From NCBI GenBank assembly GCA_029212365.1, contig JARGOC010000002.1, positions 62,001-126,000 of the forward strand: a stretch of 64,000 nt of DNA. Direction: 5' to 3'. The translations under genes and the position numbers were made by a program. The notes under the pieces were generated by a model, which saw only the letters and a list, made by a program, of their open reading frames with translations, was not told the origin of the DNA and did not search any database. Each line of letters begins with the position of its first letter. The first letter of the stretch is position 1. Source of the stretch: Roseovarius sp. Its GTDB lineage: Bacteria; Pseudomonadota; Alphaproteobacteria; Rhodobacterales; Rhodobacteraceae. Positions 1-9,221 of the stretch are shown one piece after another.

Positions 1-45
1 AGGCCCAAGCAAGGAAACGCGCTTTGGTGTATTTAGGATATAAAG

Positions 46-2034
46 ATGTTTTCACGTATTCTCATCGCCAACCGTGGCGAAATCGCGTGCCGGATTGCGC
101 GTACTTGCAGCCGTCTGGGTATTGAATATGTCGCCGTGTATTCAGCCGCAGATGCCGGGGCACTACATCTTGAAGGTGCCGCCGAAACGGTTTGTGTAGG
201 GGCCGGCCCGTCGAGCGAAAGCTATCTGAATATGGATCGTCTGATCGAGGCCGCCAAGGCGACTGGTTGTCAGGCCATACATCCGGGGTATGGGTTCTTG
301 TCCGAGAACGCATCCTTCGCCCATGCAATCGAAAATGCGGGCCTGGTCTTTATCGGTCCGCGGCCCGAAACGATCGAGGCTATGGGCGACAAGGCCCAAT
401 CAAAAGCGATGATGCGAGCCGCCGGTGTGCCGGTGGTGCCAGGCAGCGACGTGGCCAGCGAGGATCCGGCGCGACTTGTAGAACTTGCAGATGAAGCTGG
501 ATTTCCGGTGCTGCTCAAGCCGACTGGCGGGGGTGGTGGCAAAGGTATGGTCGTCATCGAAGATCCTGACGACCTAATCACCGCCGCCGAAGCCACCATC
601 CGGCAGGCAAAGGCCAGTTTTGGCGATGGTCGGCTTCTGATTGAACGTTTCATCACCAGTCCGCGCCACATTGAAATTCAGGTTTTCGGTGACAGTCACG
701 GCAATGTCGTTCACCTGTTTGAACGTGAATGCTCTTTGCAGCGGCGCCACCAAAAGGTGATCGAAGAAGCCCCTGCTATCAATATTTCCGATGCTATCCG
801 CTCTGCGATGCGCCAGGCGGCAGTACAAGGCGCAGAGGCGCTTGGGTATCGCAATGCGGGCACCTTCGAATTCATCTACAGCCCTGAAAAGGATGAGTTC
901 TTCTTTCTCGAAGTGAACACGCGCTTACAAGTCGAGCACCCTGTCACCGAGGCGATCACCGGCCTTGATCTTGTTGAATGGCAATTGCGTGTGGCGGCTG
1001 GGGATAGTCTTCCGTTGGCTCAAGACGCGATTGTCGCACGCGGTCATGCGATGGAGGCGCGGATCTGCGCTGAGGATCCTTTGCATGATTTTCGCCCCGC
1101 ACCTGGGCGGGTGAGCCACGTGGACTGGCCTTCGAGCGCGCGCGTAGATACGGGCGTGATGTCGGGCGGCGACGTCCCGGCGTTTTATGACCCGATGATT
1201 GCCAAGATCATCGTCCACGAGCCGGATCGCGAAACCGCGAGGCACTCTCTGCACGCCGCCCTTCTTGATACGCAACTCATGGGAGTCGCCACAAACATCG
1301 GCTTTTTGGCCAGTCTTCTGACCGATCCTGATGTGATTGCCGGGACTGCCGACACAGGTCTGATTGCACATAAAATCGAAGCCCTTACCGCAAATGCGCC
1401 TGGGGATGAAACTGCGGCGGTTGCCGCTGCTCTGCAACTTGTTCGCCCGCCACATTCGGATGCCTGTGCCTCTCCTTGGTTTGGGCAACAGGACCGGGGC
1501 GGGTTTGATCGCCAGACGCTTTCACCCGAGGCACAACTGGGCATTGTGACGGTGTTGCAGGAGGAAACTCTCTGCTCGGTTCGCGTGCTTGCGCGCAACG
1601 GTGATCAGGCGCAACTGGCCATCGGTGACAAGCCGTTTCGCGTACAGATTTCGCAGGCCGGATCGCCCAGCACCCCGTGGCTTGGCACAATCAACAACCG
1701 GAAGTGGACAGCCGCCGCTACCGCCGATGGGTATGACACCCAGATTGACGGTTGGCGCAATGTTCTTGCGCGGCCTGATATTGCGGATGACATGCTCGGG
1801 GGCGGGTCCGGAACGGCTGTTGCGCCCTTGCCCGGTGTTGTCTCGGCCGTGTTGATCGAAACCGGCGCAGAGGTTACCAAAGGGCAGGTCCTGGCCATTG
1901 TTGAAGCGATGAAAATGGAAAACCCCATTCTCGCCCACAGCGACGGTATCGTCGAGGAGGTGCTTTGCACGCTGGGCGATACTGTGGCGTCTGGGCAGGC
2001 TCTGGTCCGCGTCGCCCCTGCCACTTCAGAATAA
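46..2034 (+). CDS. Acyl-CoA carboxylase alpha subunit (biotin carboxylase + biotin carrier)
   Basis: ATP- and bicarbonate-dependent carboxylation of a covalently bound biotin, which then donates CO2 to an acyl-CoA (acetyl-, propionyl- or 3-methylcrotonyl-type). The 662 residues show a biotin carboxylase N-domain (about 1-115), an ATP-grasp domain with glycine-rich loop GGGGKGM near 160, a biotin carboxylase C-domain (about 335-440) and a C-terminal biotinyl domain with EAMKMENP, the biotinylated lysine being Lys623. Length fits methylcrotonyl-/propionyl-CoA carboxylase alpha chains. No carboxyltransferase beta subunit follows, so it should lie before the window start. The next gene begins 13 bases downstream, suggesting one operon. 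The acyl-CoA substrate cannot be decided from sequence. Confidence 0.9.
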   Translation: MFSRILIANRGEIACRIARTCSRLGIEYVAVYSAADAGALHLEGAAETVCVGAGPSSESYLNMDRLIEAAKATGCQAIHPGYGFLSENASFAHAIENAGLVFIGPRPETIEAMGDKAQSKAMMRAAGVPVVPGSDVASEDPARLVELADEAGFPVLLKPTGGGGGKGMVVIEDPDDLITAAEATIRQAKASFGDGRLLIERFITSPRHIEIQVFGDSHGNVVHLFERECSLQRRHQKVIEEAPAINISDAIRSAMRQAAVQGAEALGYRNAGTFEFIYSPEKDEFFFLEVNTRLQVEHPVTEAITGLDLVEWQLRVAAGDSLPLAQDAIVARGHAMEARICAEDPLHDFRPAPGRVSHVDWPSSARVDTGVMSGGDVPAFYDPMIAKIIVHEPDRETARHSLHAALLDTQLMGVATNIGFLASLLTDPDVIAGTADTGLIAHKIEALTANAPGDETAAVAAALQLVRPPHSDACASPWFGQQDRGGFDRQTLSPEAQLGIVTVLQEETLCSVRVLARNGDQAQLAIGDKPFRVQISQAGSPSTPWLGTINNRKWTAAATADGYDTQIDGWRNVLARPDIADDMLGGGSGTAVAPLPGVVSAVLIETGAEVTKGQVLAIVEAMKMENPILAHSDGIVEEVLCTLGDTVASGQALVRVAPATSE

Positions 2035-2047
2035 GAAGATACGCAAC

Positions 2048-3205
2048 GTGACATCCGATTCATCCCCACTGCTGTTCACGCCTTTCCGGCTACGCGAGGT
2101 CGAATTTCCCAATCGCATAGCGATTTCACCGATGTGTCAGTATTGCGCGACTGACGGGTTGGCCGACGACTGGCACCTTGTACATCTGGGGCGCTTTGCC
2201 ATCGGCGGGGCAGGCCTGGTGATCATAGAGGCGACGGCCGTTGAGGAACGCGGCCGGATCTCGCACGGGGATCTTGGGCTGTATAACGACGACCAGATCG
2301 CGCCATTGCGCCGGATTTCCGATTTTCTGCGGGCGAACGGCTCGGTTCCGGGCATACAACTTGCCCATGCAGGCCGTAAGGCGAGCATGCAGCGTGCTTG
2401 GCGTGGGAATGGCGCACTTGGTCCCGAGGATCACGCGCGCGGTGAATTGCCTTGGCCGGTAATCGCACCCAGCCCCATTCCGGGGAATGACGGCTGGTTA
2501 CTTCCGGACGAGATGACGCCACAGGATATGACCGCACAGGTCGAGGCTTGGTGCGCCGCTGCCAAACGGGCCGAAGCGGCCGGTTTTGACGTGATTGAGC
2601 TTCACCTTGCGCATGGCTATTTGCTGCATTCCTTTTTGTCGCCGCTCTCTAACACGCGTGACGATGAATGGGGCGGCAGCTTTGAGAACCGCTGCCGTTT
2701 GCCTCTGGAGATTGTGCGCGCTGTTCGTGCTGTCTGGCCTGCCGACAAACCCCTTTTCGTGCGCATTTCTGCGGTGGATGGGATGGAAGGCGGATGGGAA
2801 CTGGAGGATTCACTGCGGCTCGCCGATCACCTTCGGGATGCTGGCGTTGATCTTGTGGATTGCTCGTCTGGCGGACTGGCCGCTTCGGCGACAGCGCCGG
2901 GGGCCAAGAATCTGCCGCGTAGCGCAGGATTTCAGGTGCCTTATGCTGCAGCTATCAAACGCCATTCCAACCTGCCGGTTATGGCGGTGGGTCTGATCCT
3001 GACGCCAGAACAGGGCGAAGCAATTCTCGAGGCAGGTGATGCCGATATGATCGCGATTGGCCGGGGTGCGCTGAATGATCCGAATTGGCCCGACCATGCC
3101 CGCCAGAGCCTCGACCCGGATCAAGCCGGACACAACATCCCGCCGCAGATCGGCTGGTGGTTGATACGTTGGCTGCGCCAACTGCGCTCATTGGGCCTGT
3201 CCTGA
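2048..3205 (+). CDS. NADH:flavin oxidoreductase, Old Yellow Enzyme family (YqjM/XenA type)
   Basis: FMN-dependent ene-reductase of 385 residues that probably reduces an activated C=C bond using NAD(P)H. The N-terminal TIM-barrel strand carries PMCQYC, with Cys30 at the position of the redox-tuning cysteine of YqjM, followed by the flavin/substrate histidine motif HLAHGYLLHSFLSP and a C-terminal phosphate-binding stretch (AIGRGALNDP). It starts with GTG, 13 bases after the carboxylase stop, so it is very likely co-transcribed. Placement among acyl-CoA genes suggests reduction of an enone or dienoyl-type intermediate. A second paralogue lies at 16687-17796 and lacks this cysteine. Confidence 0.88.
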   Translation: MTSDSSPLLFTPFRLREVEFPNRIAISPMCQYCATDGLADDWHLVHLGRFAIGGAGLVIIEATAVEERGRISHGDLGLYNDDQIAPLRRISDFLRANGSVPGIQLAHAGRKASMQRAWRGNGALGPEDHARGELPWPVIAPSPIPGNDGWLLPDEMTPQDMTAQVEAWCAAAKRAEAAGFDVIELHLAHGYLLHSFLSPLSNTRDDEWGGSFENRCRLPLEIVRAVRAVWPADKPLFVRISAVDGMEGGWELEDSLRLADHLRDAGVDLVDCSSGGLAASATAPGAKNLPRSAGFQVPYAAAIKRHSNLPVMAVGLILTPEQGEAILEAGDADMIAIGRGALNDPNWPDHARQSLDPDQAGHNIPPQIGWWLIRWLRQLRSLGLS

Positions 3206-3244
3206 CGCGCCCTTACCTCGCAACTTGAAAGGAAGACCTGTTCC

Positions 3245-4054
3245 ATGGAATCCCAAACAACTGCCGAAACCGCCGATGCTGCAACCCTTGCCAAGGGCGC
3301 AGCCGAACTGGTGGACCTGCTGAAACTGCGTACCTTTGCGATCGGGTTAAAACTGTTCGAAGATGTGGACGAGATGATGCGCATCAAGGGCATCCGCACC
3401 CCGCGCGAAGGAAAGCTCTTCTCTACCTGCCAGCTGGTTACACAATCGCGCTACAACGGCACGACACTTGGCATTGTGCACGACAACCTTCTACCCAATT
3501 CCAACTGCGGCGGGGTTGTCGGCCTTAACGTTCCGGGTGAGAACTATCTCAGCGGCGAAAAAATGGATGGGGTCTGGTTCGACAACAAAGAGGCGGCACG
3601 AGAGCATCAGGCGCAGATGCCGCGTGTGCCAGCCGGACGCTACAGCGGTTTGGCCGCGTCACCGCTTCGGAACGCCCGGCTCGATCCCCCTGATATCTGC
3701 ATGTTCTATGCGACACCGGGTCAGATGATCCTGTTCGTTAACGGGCTGCAACGAAAGACCTACAAACGGTATGATCTCTCGATCACGGGCGAAAGTGCTT
3801 GTGCGGATAGTTGGGGGCGTGCGCTTGCGACACGCGAAACCAGCATTTCGATCCCGTGCTATGCGGAAAGACGGTTCGGCGGGGTCGCGGATGATGAGCT
3901 GTTGATCGCCATGCCGCCAGATGAATTCTTGAGTGGCATTGACGGTCTGAAAGGGCTGCACAAGGCCGGGCTGCGCTATCCGATTACGCCTTACAGTGTT
4001 GCGGTTGACCCGGCAGAGGGCCTCTCCGCGAGCTACGGCGCGCAGAAGCGCTAA
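3245..4054 (+). CDS. DUF169 family protein
   Basis: A 269-residue soluble protein without signal peptide or membrane segment. It resembles DUF169 proteins, whose function is not established. Several cysteines are visible (FSTCQLV, NSNCGGVVGLN, SACADSWG, ISIPCYAERRFGG), plus the DDELLIAMP segment towards the end that is typical of the family. The ATG is preceded by an AAGGAAG ribosome-binding site about 10 bases upstream. It sits 39 bases after the Old Yellow Enzyme gene and shares its direction, so it probably belongs to the same catabolic transcript. No function is assigned. Confidence 0.7.
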   Translation: MESQTTAETADAATLAKGAAELVDLLKLRTFAIGLKLFEDVDEMMRIKGIRTPREGKLFSTCQLVTQSRYNGTTLGIVHDNLLPNSNCGGVVGLNVPGENYLSGEKMDGVWFDNKEAAREHQAQMPRVPAGRYSGLAASPLRNARLDPPDICMFYATPGQMILFVNGLQRKTYKRYDLSITGESACADSWGRALATRETSISIPCYAERRFGGVADDELLIAMPPDEFLSGIDGLKGLHKAGLRYPITPYSVAVDPAEGLSASYGAQKR

Positions 4055-4692
4055 CCGCGAAGGTAACGGCGTCTTCACCGTTTTTCAGCCAGTTGTTGAC
4101 TGGTTTCTGTTGAGGGGTGAGCGGGAATGACCCGCCCCCCGCGGTTCGCTCGTACAGAGTGATGATGTTAGAGACGCGTTTGCATCCCTACTTGATAGGG
4201 CCACAATCAGAGAATTGGCCAGCGGGCTCTGATATGCTGCATTCAAAGGCCTGACAAAAGGCAGTATCACACCTGCCGCGTGAAGTGCCCTTTACTCCAT
4301 GGGTGGCCAGTAAAGTTGACAGGGCGCTACTCACTGTGCATGATGTGTTGTCACTATGCGATACAAGGATCACGTTGTTTGAGCCGTTGGTGTTCATGCG
4401 CAATGGTCCAACATGCACACCCTGTCAGGACTAAACCATGGCCGCCAGTTGTCGTCACCCTTGCCGCAGAACTGCCAGTTTGGGTTCGTTAACCATGCCG
4501 AGCCTGCTACCGTAGCATTGCTCGATCATATTTAAACCTTCGCGCATTATTGTGGCCAATACGCCCTTCTCAGTGAGCGTGACCAAAGATCAGCCCTCAA
4601 AGCCATGCACTGGGGGGATGCAAAATTGAAAGAAGCGGGACGTATTTTTGGAACCGTTCCCGCAGGCAAAGATGCACAGGATTAGGGATAAT
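4055..4692. other. Gene-poor gap with possible coding remnants
   Basis: This 638-base stretch separates the DUF169 gene from the IclR pair and has no convincing complete gene. Two plus-strand open segments look protein-like: about 4255-4434 (ending RNGPTCTPCQD then stop) and about 4536-4685 (ending GTVPAGKDAQD then stop). Neither has a clear start and they are in different frames. They may be a decayed gene. The 3' end must also hold the promoter of the IclR gene at 4693. No tRNA or strong terminator was recognised. Confidence 0.35.
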
Positions 4693-5481
4693 ATGCTAAA
4701 GGGAAGTGGTGCGAAAACTGAAATCATATCGCTGACCCGTGGGTTAAGCATTCTTCAGGCGTTCCACTCGCGTCAGGCGCCGATGACCAACAAGGAAATG
4801 ACTGAACGCACGGGCTTGTCCAAGGCCACCGTCACCCGCCTCAGTCGCACTCTGGTCAAGTTGGGATATCTGCGGCAGCCCGGAATGCAGGGCAAATACC
4901 ACCTTGACGATAATGTCAGCGATCTAGGGAATGCCTATCTGCGCTCGCTCACGCTGGCCCGCGTGGCCGAGCCCCTGATGATGGATTTTGCACAAAAGCA
5001 TCAAACCTCCGTTGCGATTGGCGTCGGGCATGGTCATCAAATGATCTATGTTTGCTATTGTGCCGGGCACGAAACGGCAACGATGCGCCTGAGTGTGGGC
5101 ACATTGGTTCCGCTGCATCAATCCGCGATTGGAGTGGCCTATCTTTCAGCGCTGACAAAGGATCAGCAGGCGGCGCATCTGGACGCGGTTGCGTATCATT
5201 ATCCCGAAGACGACATTACCAACCTGCCCGGACAAATCGCAGAAACGCGCGAGGTCGGGTACTCGGTTTCATTTGGTGCGTGGCGCCCCGAGATATACGC
5301 CGTGGGCGCGCCCTTGTGGCTGGATCATGGCAAATCGGTCACCGCGATAAATTGCGGCGCGCGACAGCGCAACCAAAGCCGTGATCATTATGTCGAAACA
5401 TTGGGGCCTGAGCTCATGATCCTGTCGAGCGATATCAGCAGCGGCATGGAGCAAATCGGAGCGACCTTTAGAGATGACTGA
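4693..5481 (+). CDS. IclR family transcriptional regulator
   Basis: About 262 residues: N-terminal winged helix-turn-helix (LTRGLSILQAF, then GLSKATVTRLSRTL) followed by the IclR effector-binding domain. I chose the ATG at 4693 because AGGGA stands 5 bases upstream; an ATG at 4672 and a TTG at 4648 are possible but would add a tail lacking family features. Its last bases overlap the start of a second IclR gene. The pair probably controls the carboxylase/ene-reductase block upstream and/or the acyl-CoA dehydrogenase-thiolase block downstream, where an IclR-like inverted repeat is present (7819-7865). The effector is unknown. Confidence 0.88.
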   Translation: MLKGSGAKTEIISLTRGLSILQAFHSRQAPMTNKEMTERTGLSKATVTRLSRTLVKLGYLRQPGMQGKYHLDDNVSDLGNAYLRSLTLARVAEPLMMDFAQKHQTSVAIGVGHGHQMIYVCYCAGHETATMRLSVGTLVPLHQSAIGVAYLSALTKDQQAAHLDAVAYHYPEDDITNLPGQIAETREVGYSVSFGAWRPEIYAVGAPLWLDHGKSVTAINCGARQRNQSRDHYVETLGPELMILSSDISSGMEQIGATFRDD

Positions 5482-6367
5482 CCACGCCGAGACCGGCAGT
5501 TTCGCAGAGATGCAAACCCCCAAATCCCCTCGCGATATCGCACGTGAGAGGTTTGAGGCAGGGCATGTGGCCCAAGACCGTCATTTTGTGAAGGCCTTGG
5601 CGCGCGGATTGATGATCCTTGAAACCTTTGCCAATTCCGACGTGGTTTGGATGCATGTTTCGGAAATCGCCGAGATGGTTGGCCTGCCCAAGCCGACTGT
5701 TGTGCGTTTTCTGCGCAGTCTTGAGCACCTTGGGCATCTCTATTATTCGAGCAACCGTCGGCAATATCGGCTGGGTGCGCCTGTTCTGACGCTTGGTTTT
5801 GCCGCCCGGCTGCCTTTTACACTGGGGGAAATGCTGCGCCCTGAGCTTCAGCATCTGGCCGATACCTATAATGTGCATGCCTCGCTGGCCAAACGGGACA
5901 GGCTGGATGCGCTTGAGATGGTGGTGTGCCACAGCGCGTCCACTCTGATGACATTGAAGTTGGATGTTGGATCACGCTTGCCTTTGGCGGGAACTGCGAC
6001 AGGCACAGCGTTGTTGGCTCATTTGCCAGAAAAGGAACGTGACTTCATCTATCACAAGCTGCGCGAGCGGCACGGGGACAATTGGAATCGGCTGCTGGAA
6101 CGCATAAATGCAGGCTTCAATGAGGTCGAAGACAGAGGCTTTGTCACCGCCTATCGCAGTTGGGCCACGGATATCAACGGGGTCTCGGTGCCAATCCGGT
6201 CTTTGGATGGGGCATCGACATATGCCTTGACCTGCGGTGCACCTGCTGCGTTGCTGCCACCTGAAAAACAGCACCTTCTTGGGTATAAGCTGCTTGAGAT
6301 CAAGCGCCGGATCGAAGGCCTCACCCAGCGAAATGGCCGCGCCATAGACGATCCGGGCGTTGCCTGA
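5474..6367 (+). CDS. IclR family transcriptional regulator (second of an overlapping pair)
   Basis: 297 residues with an N-terminal extension of about 35 residues before the winged helix (FVKALARGLMILETF, GLPKPTVVRFLRSL) and a C-terminal IclR effector domain ending in the usual LTCGAPAALLPPE-type segment. The ATG lies inside the end of the preceding IclR gene (8-base overlap), so translation is probably coupled. The two proteins differ clearly in sequence, so this is not a recent tandem copy. They might act together or on different promoters. It resembles PcaR/PobR-type activators of aromatic-acid genes only at family level. Confidence 0.88.
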   Translation: MTDHAETGSFAEMQTPKSPRDIARERFEAGHVAQDRHFVKALARGLMILETFANSDVVWMHVSEIAEMVGLPKPTVVRFLRSLEHLGHLYYSSNRRQYRLGAPVLTLGFAARLPFTLGEMLRPELQHLADTYNVHASLAKRDRLDALEMVVCHSASTLMTLKLDVGSRLPLAGTATGTALLAHLPEKERDFIYHKLRERHGDNWNRLLERINAGFNEVEDRGFVTAYRSWATDINGVSVPIRSLDGASTYALTCGAPAALLPPEKQHLLGYKLLEIKRRIEGLTQRNGRAIDDPGVA

Positions 6368-6527
6368 TATCAAAGCTCTGTTCGAGACTTAGGCACGGGG
6401 GCGCTGGTAGCTGCTTGCACTGAACGCGCCTTGCGCAATGGGATGTGCTGTGCGGCTTGTCTGCTTAACTTATGTTTGGCGTATTCCGCCCACCGCCGCA
6501 CTTGGGCAAATAATCACCTTGGAACGC

Positions 6528-7697
6528 TCATAGTTCATAGGTGCCGGTGTCTTGGAACTGGGCCTTTAGGGTGCGGGCGATGATGCCTTGCTGAATTTGG
6601 GTTGTGCCCTCAAAGATACGAAAGAGGCGCACATCGCGGTAAAACCGTTCCACTGCATATTCCGACATATACCCAGCCCCGCCGTGGATTTGTACCGCAC
6701 GATCAGCGATCCGGCCCACCATTTCCGTGGCAAACATCTTGGCGCTGGCAGCGACAAGGGTCGTGTTTTCGCCAGCATCGCGCCGCCGCGCCGCATCAAG
6801 GATCATAGTTTTGGCGGCATAGGTGTCGGCCTGACTATCCGCGATCATGGATTGGATCATCTGGAAATCAACAATCTTCTGGCCGAACTGCTCGCGTTCG
6901 CAGGCGTAGCTGAGGCTTTCTTCGATCAGCCGCGCGGCGATCCCGGTACACAGGGCCGCAATATGCAGTCGCCCCTTGTCCAGCACTTTCATGGAGGTGA
7001 CAAAGCCGTTTCCTTCTTCGCCGCCCAGCAGCGCCGAGGCGGGCACGCGGCAATCTTCAAAGATCACGTCACTGGTGAGCGCACCGGACTGGCCCATCTT
7101 CTTGTCGGGCGGCCCCAGGGTGATCCCCGGCGTTTGCGCATCCACAAGAAAACAAGAGATGCTGCGGGATTTTCGCTCGGGCGCGGTACGGGCCATGACG
7201 GTAAAAAGCTGGGCCTTGGGCGCGTTTGTGATGTAGCGTTTCGTGCCGTTAAGGATGTAGTCGTCCCCGTCACGAACAGCCGTGGTACGGATCGCCATGG
7301 CATCAGATCCGGCGTCCGGTTCGGTCAGGCAAAACGACCCGACAACTTCCCCGGTGGCAAGTTTGGGCAGATAGTACTGCTTTTGCTCGTCAGTTCCTGC
7401 AATCACAATGGATTGGGATCCAATGCCAATATTGGTACCAGCCGCAGACCGAAACGCTGGTGCTGCACGACCAAGTTCAAATACCAGTCGGACTTCGTCT
7501 TCCATGGAAAACCCCAGCCCGCCATATTCCTCGGAAATGGATAGGCCATACAGGCCCATTTCTTTCATTTCCTCAAGAATATCATCTGGAATGGCATTGG
7601 TTTGCGCCACCAGTTCTTCAGCCGGAATCAGGCGCTCGCTGACATATCGGCGAACAGTATCAAGGATTTGGCTCAGAACATCTGGATCGGTTGGCAT
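6528..7697 (-). CDS. Acyl-CoA dehydrogenase
   Basis: FAD-dependent alpha,beta-dehydrogenation of an acyl-CoA, the first step of beta-oxidation, passing electrons to ETF. From the ATG at 7697 the protein has 389 residues, the normal family length; the open frame extends upstream but without similarity. Signatures are CLTEPDAGSDAMAIRTTA (FAD/substrate contact), REQFGQKIVDFQ, QIHGGAGYM and RLFRIFEGTTQIQ with the predicted catalytic base Glu363. It is transcribed away from the thiolase/hydratase-dehydrogenase operon, and both share the promoter region 7698-8015 that carries a large inverted repeat. Confidence 0.92.
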   Translation of the reverse strand: MPTDPDVLSQILDTVRRYVSERLIPAEELVAQTNAIPDDILEEMKEMGLYGLSISEEYGGLGFSMEDEVRLVFELGRAAPAFRSAAGTNIGIGSQSIVIAGTDEQKQYYLPKLATGEVVGSFCLTEPDAGSDAMAIRTTAVRDGDDYILNGTKRYITNAPKAQLFTVMARTAPERKSRSISCFLVDAQTPGITLGPPDKKMGQSGALTSDVIFEDCRVPASALLGGEEGNGFVTSMKVLDKGRLHIAALCTGIAARLIEESLSYACEREQFGQKIVDFQMIQSMIADSQADTYAAKTMILDAARRRDAGENTTLVAASAKMFATEMVGRIADRAVQIHGGAGYMSEYAVERFYRDVRLFRIFEGTTQIQQGIIARTLKAQFQDTGTYEL

Positions 7698-7818
7698 GTA
7701 AGTGTCCTTGGTTGGCGCGGGGCTTTCCAGACAGAGGCTTATCCCCCGACAAACAACCCGAAGCAATTTTGTACACCATTAATTTTCGTTTTAGCTGAGC
7801 GGCAATTGTTTAAAATTA

Positions 7819-7865
7819 TGTTCCGCATAGTAATCACCAGTCGCGGAATTTCCCTATGCGGAACA
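7819..7865. promoter_or_regulatory. Perfect 12-bp inverted repeat, candidate IclR operator
   Basis: TGTTCCGCATAG at 7819-7830 and its exact reverse complement CTATGCGGAACA at 7854-7865 are separated by 23 bases. The spacer holds a second small palindrome-like GGAATTTCC. It lies in the 318-base divergent promoter between the acyl-CoA dehydrogenase and the thiolase. TTCC/GGAA-rich palindromes are typical of IclR-family sites, and two IclR genes lie 1.5-3 kb away, so operator function is a reasonable inference. Confidence 0.5.
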
Positions 7866-8015
7866 AAAATTCATTTTGATTGTGCTGCGGTATTGTGGTC
7901 ATAGCATGTGACCAAATTTGGTGCAGCTTTGCCAGAATCGGGAGATGTCGATTCTTGGTGTATGCTGCATTGTTTCACACTCAGCGCTTGCGCGCCAACA
8001 TAGGATACCTAAGCG

Positions 8016-9221
8016 ATGGATGCCTTTCTCGTTGACTATATTCGAACCCCAATCGGCCGGTATGGCGGCAGCCTTTCAACCATTCGTCCTGACGATCTGG
8101 GCGCGCATGTTCTGCGGACGCTGCTCGAGCGCAATGGCGATATGCCCGCCGCAAAGGTTGACGAAGTGATCATGGGTTGCTCCAATCAGGCTGGCGAAGA
8201 TAACCGCAACGTCGCCCGCATGGCTGCGCTTTTGGCAGGGCTGCCAGACACAGTTCCGGCCCTCACGGTGAACCGGCTTTGTGCTTCCGGATTGGCGGCA
8301 GTTAACATCGCAGCGAACAAAATCAAAACGGGCGAAGCGGACCTGATGATCGCCGGTGGCGTCGAGAGCATGTCGCGCGCCCCGTTTATCATGCCCAAAG
8401 CAGAGCAAGCGTTCAGCCGGGCGTCATCGGTGGAAGACACCACAATCGGATGGCGCATGGTTAACCCGCGCATGAAGGCCGAATTCGGGATCGATTCCAT
8501 GCCTGAAACCGCCGAAAACGTGGCCGAAGACTATGACATCAGCCGAGTCGATCAGGATGCCTTTGCCGCCCGGTCGCAGGAGCGTGCTGCCAAGGCCCAA
8601 AGCAGCGGGCGTTTTGCCAAAGAAATAGCCCCGGTGACAATTCCACAGCGGCGCGGCGACGATATTGTGTTTGACCGCGATGAGCACCCAAGGGAGGCGT
8701 CGCTAGAAGCACTATCCAAGTTACGAGCGCCGTTCCGTCAGGGCGGATCTGTCACGGCGGGCAATGCGTCGGGTGTAAATGACGGCGCAGCGGCCACGTT
8801 GATTGCCTCGGAGGCGGCCTGCAAAGCCTATGGCCTGAAACCGCGCGCACGCATTCTTGGCGGAGCGTCGGCGGGTGTTACGCCGCGCGTCATGGGGATC
8901 GGGCCGGTGCCTGCAGTGCAAAAGCTCTTGGCCCGGTTGGACCAATCTATTGAAGCATTTGACGTGATTGAATTGAACGAAGCCTTTGCTAGCCAGTCGC
9001 TAGCTGTCTTGCGTGGGTTGGGGCTGTCGGATGATGCAGAACATGTGAACCCGAATGGCGGCGCGATTGCCCTGGGGCATCCGCTGGGCATGTCGGGGAC
9101 GCGGCTGATTGGCACAGCCCTGGTCGAGCTGGAAGAGCGCGATGCGCGCTTGGCTCTTGCGACGATGTGCGTGGGAGTAGGCCAAGGAGAAGCCCTAGCC
9201 ATCGAACGGGTAACTGGGTGA
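8016..9221 (+). CDS. pcaF: 3-oxoadipyl-CoA thiolase / acetyl-CoA acyltransferase (PcaF/PaaJ-like)
   Basis: Thiolytic cleavage of a 3-oxoacyl-CoA to acetyl-CoA and a shortened acyl-CoA. The 401 residues match PcaF length, and the segments GRYGGSLS, AGEDNRNVARMAALLAGLP and TMCVGVGQGEA resemble beta-ketoadipyl-CoA thiolases more than biosynthetic thiolases. Catalytic residues visible are Cys89 (NRLCASG), His355 (ALGHPLG) and Cys385. The stop codon overlaps the ATG of the next gene (TGATG), so the two are coupled. The exact substrate is inferred; a general degradative thiolase remains possible since no other beta-ketoadipate genes are in the window. Confidence 0.75.
   Translation: MDAFLVDYIRTPIGRYGGSLSTIRPDDLGAHVLRTLLERNGDMPAAKVDEVIMGCSNQAGEDNRNVARMAALLAGLPDTVPALTVNRLCASGLAAVNIAANKIKTGEADLMIAGGVESMSRAPFIMPKAEQAFSRASSVEDTTIGWRMVNPRMKAEFGIDSMPETAENVAEDYDISRVDQDAFAARSQERAAKAQSSGRFAKEIAPVTIPQRRGDDIVFDRDEHPREASLEALSKLRAPFRQGGSVTAGNASGVNDGAAATLIASEAACKAYGLKPRARILGGASAGVTPRVMGIGPVPAVQKLLARLDQSIEAFDVIELNEAFASQSLAVLRGLGLSDDAEHVNPNGGAIALGHPLGMSGTRLIGTALVELEERDARLALATMCVGVGQGEALAIERVTG

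Noticed and set aside
6588..7544. Long plus-strand open frame (318 codons) opposite the acyl-CoA dehydrogenase
   Set aside because: It is the antisense shadow of a well-conserved enzyme gene, with low-complexity His/Gly/Arg-rich translation and no family features.
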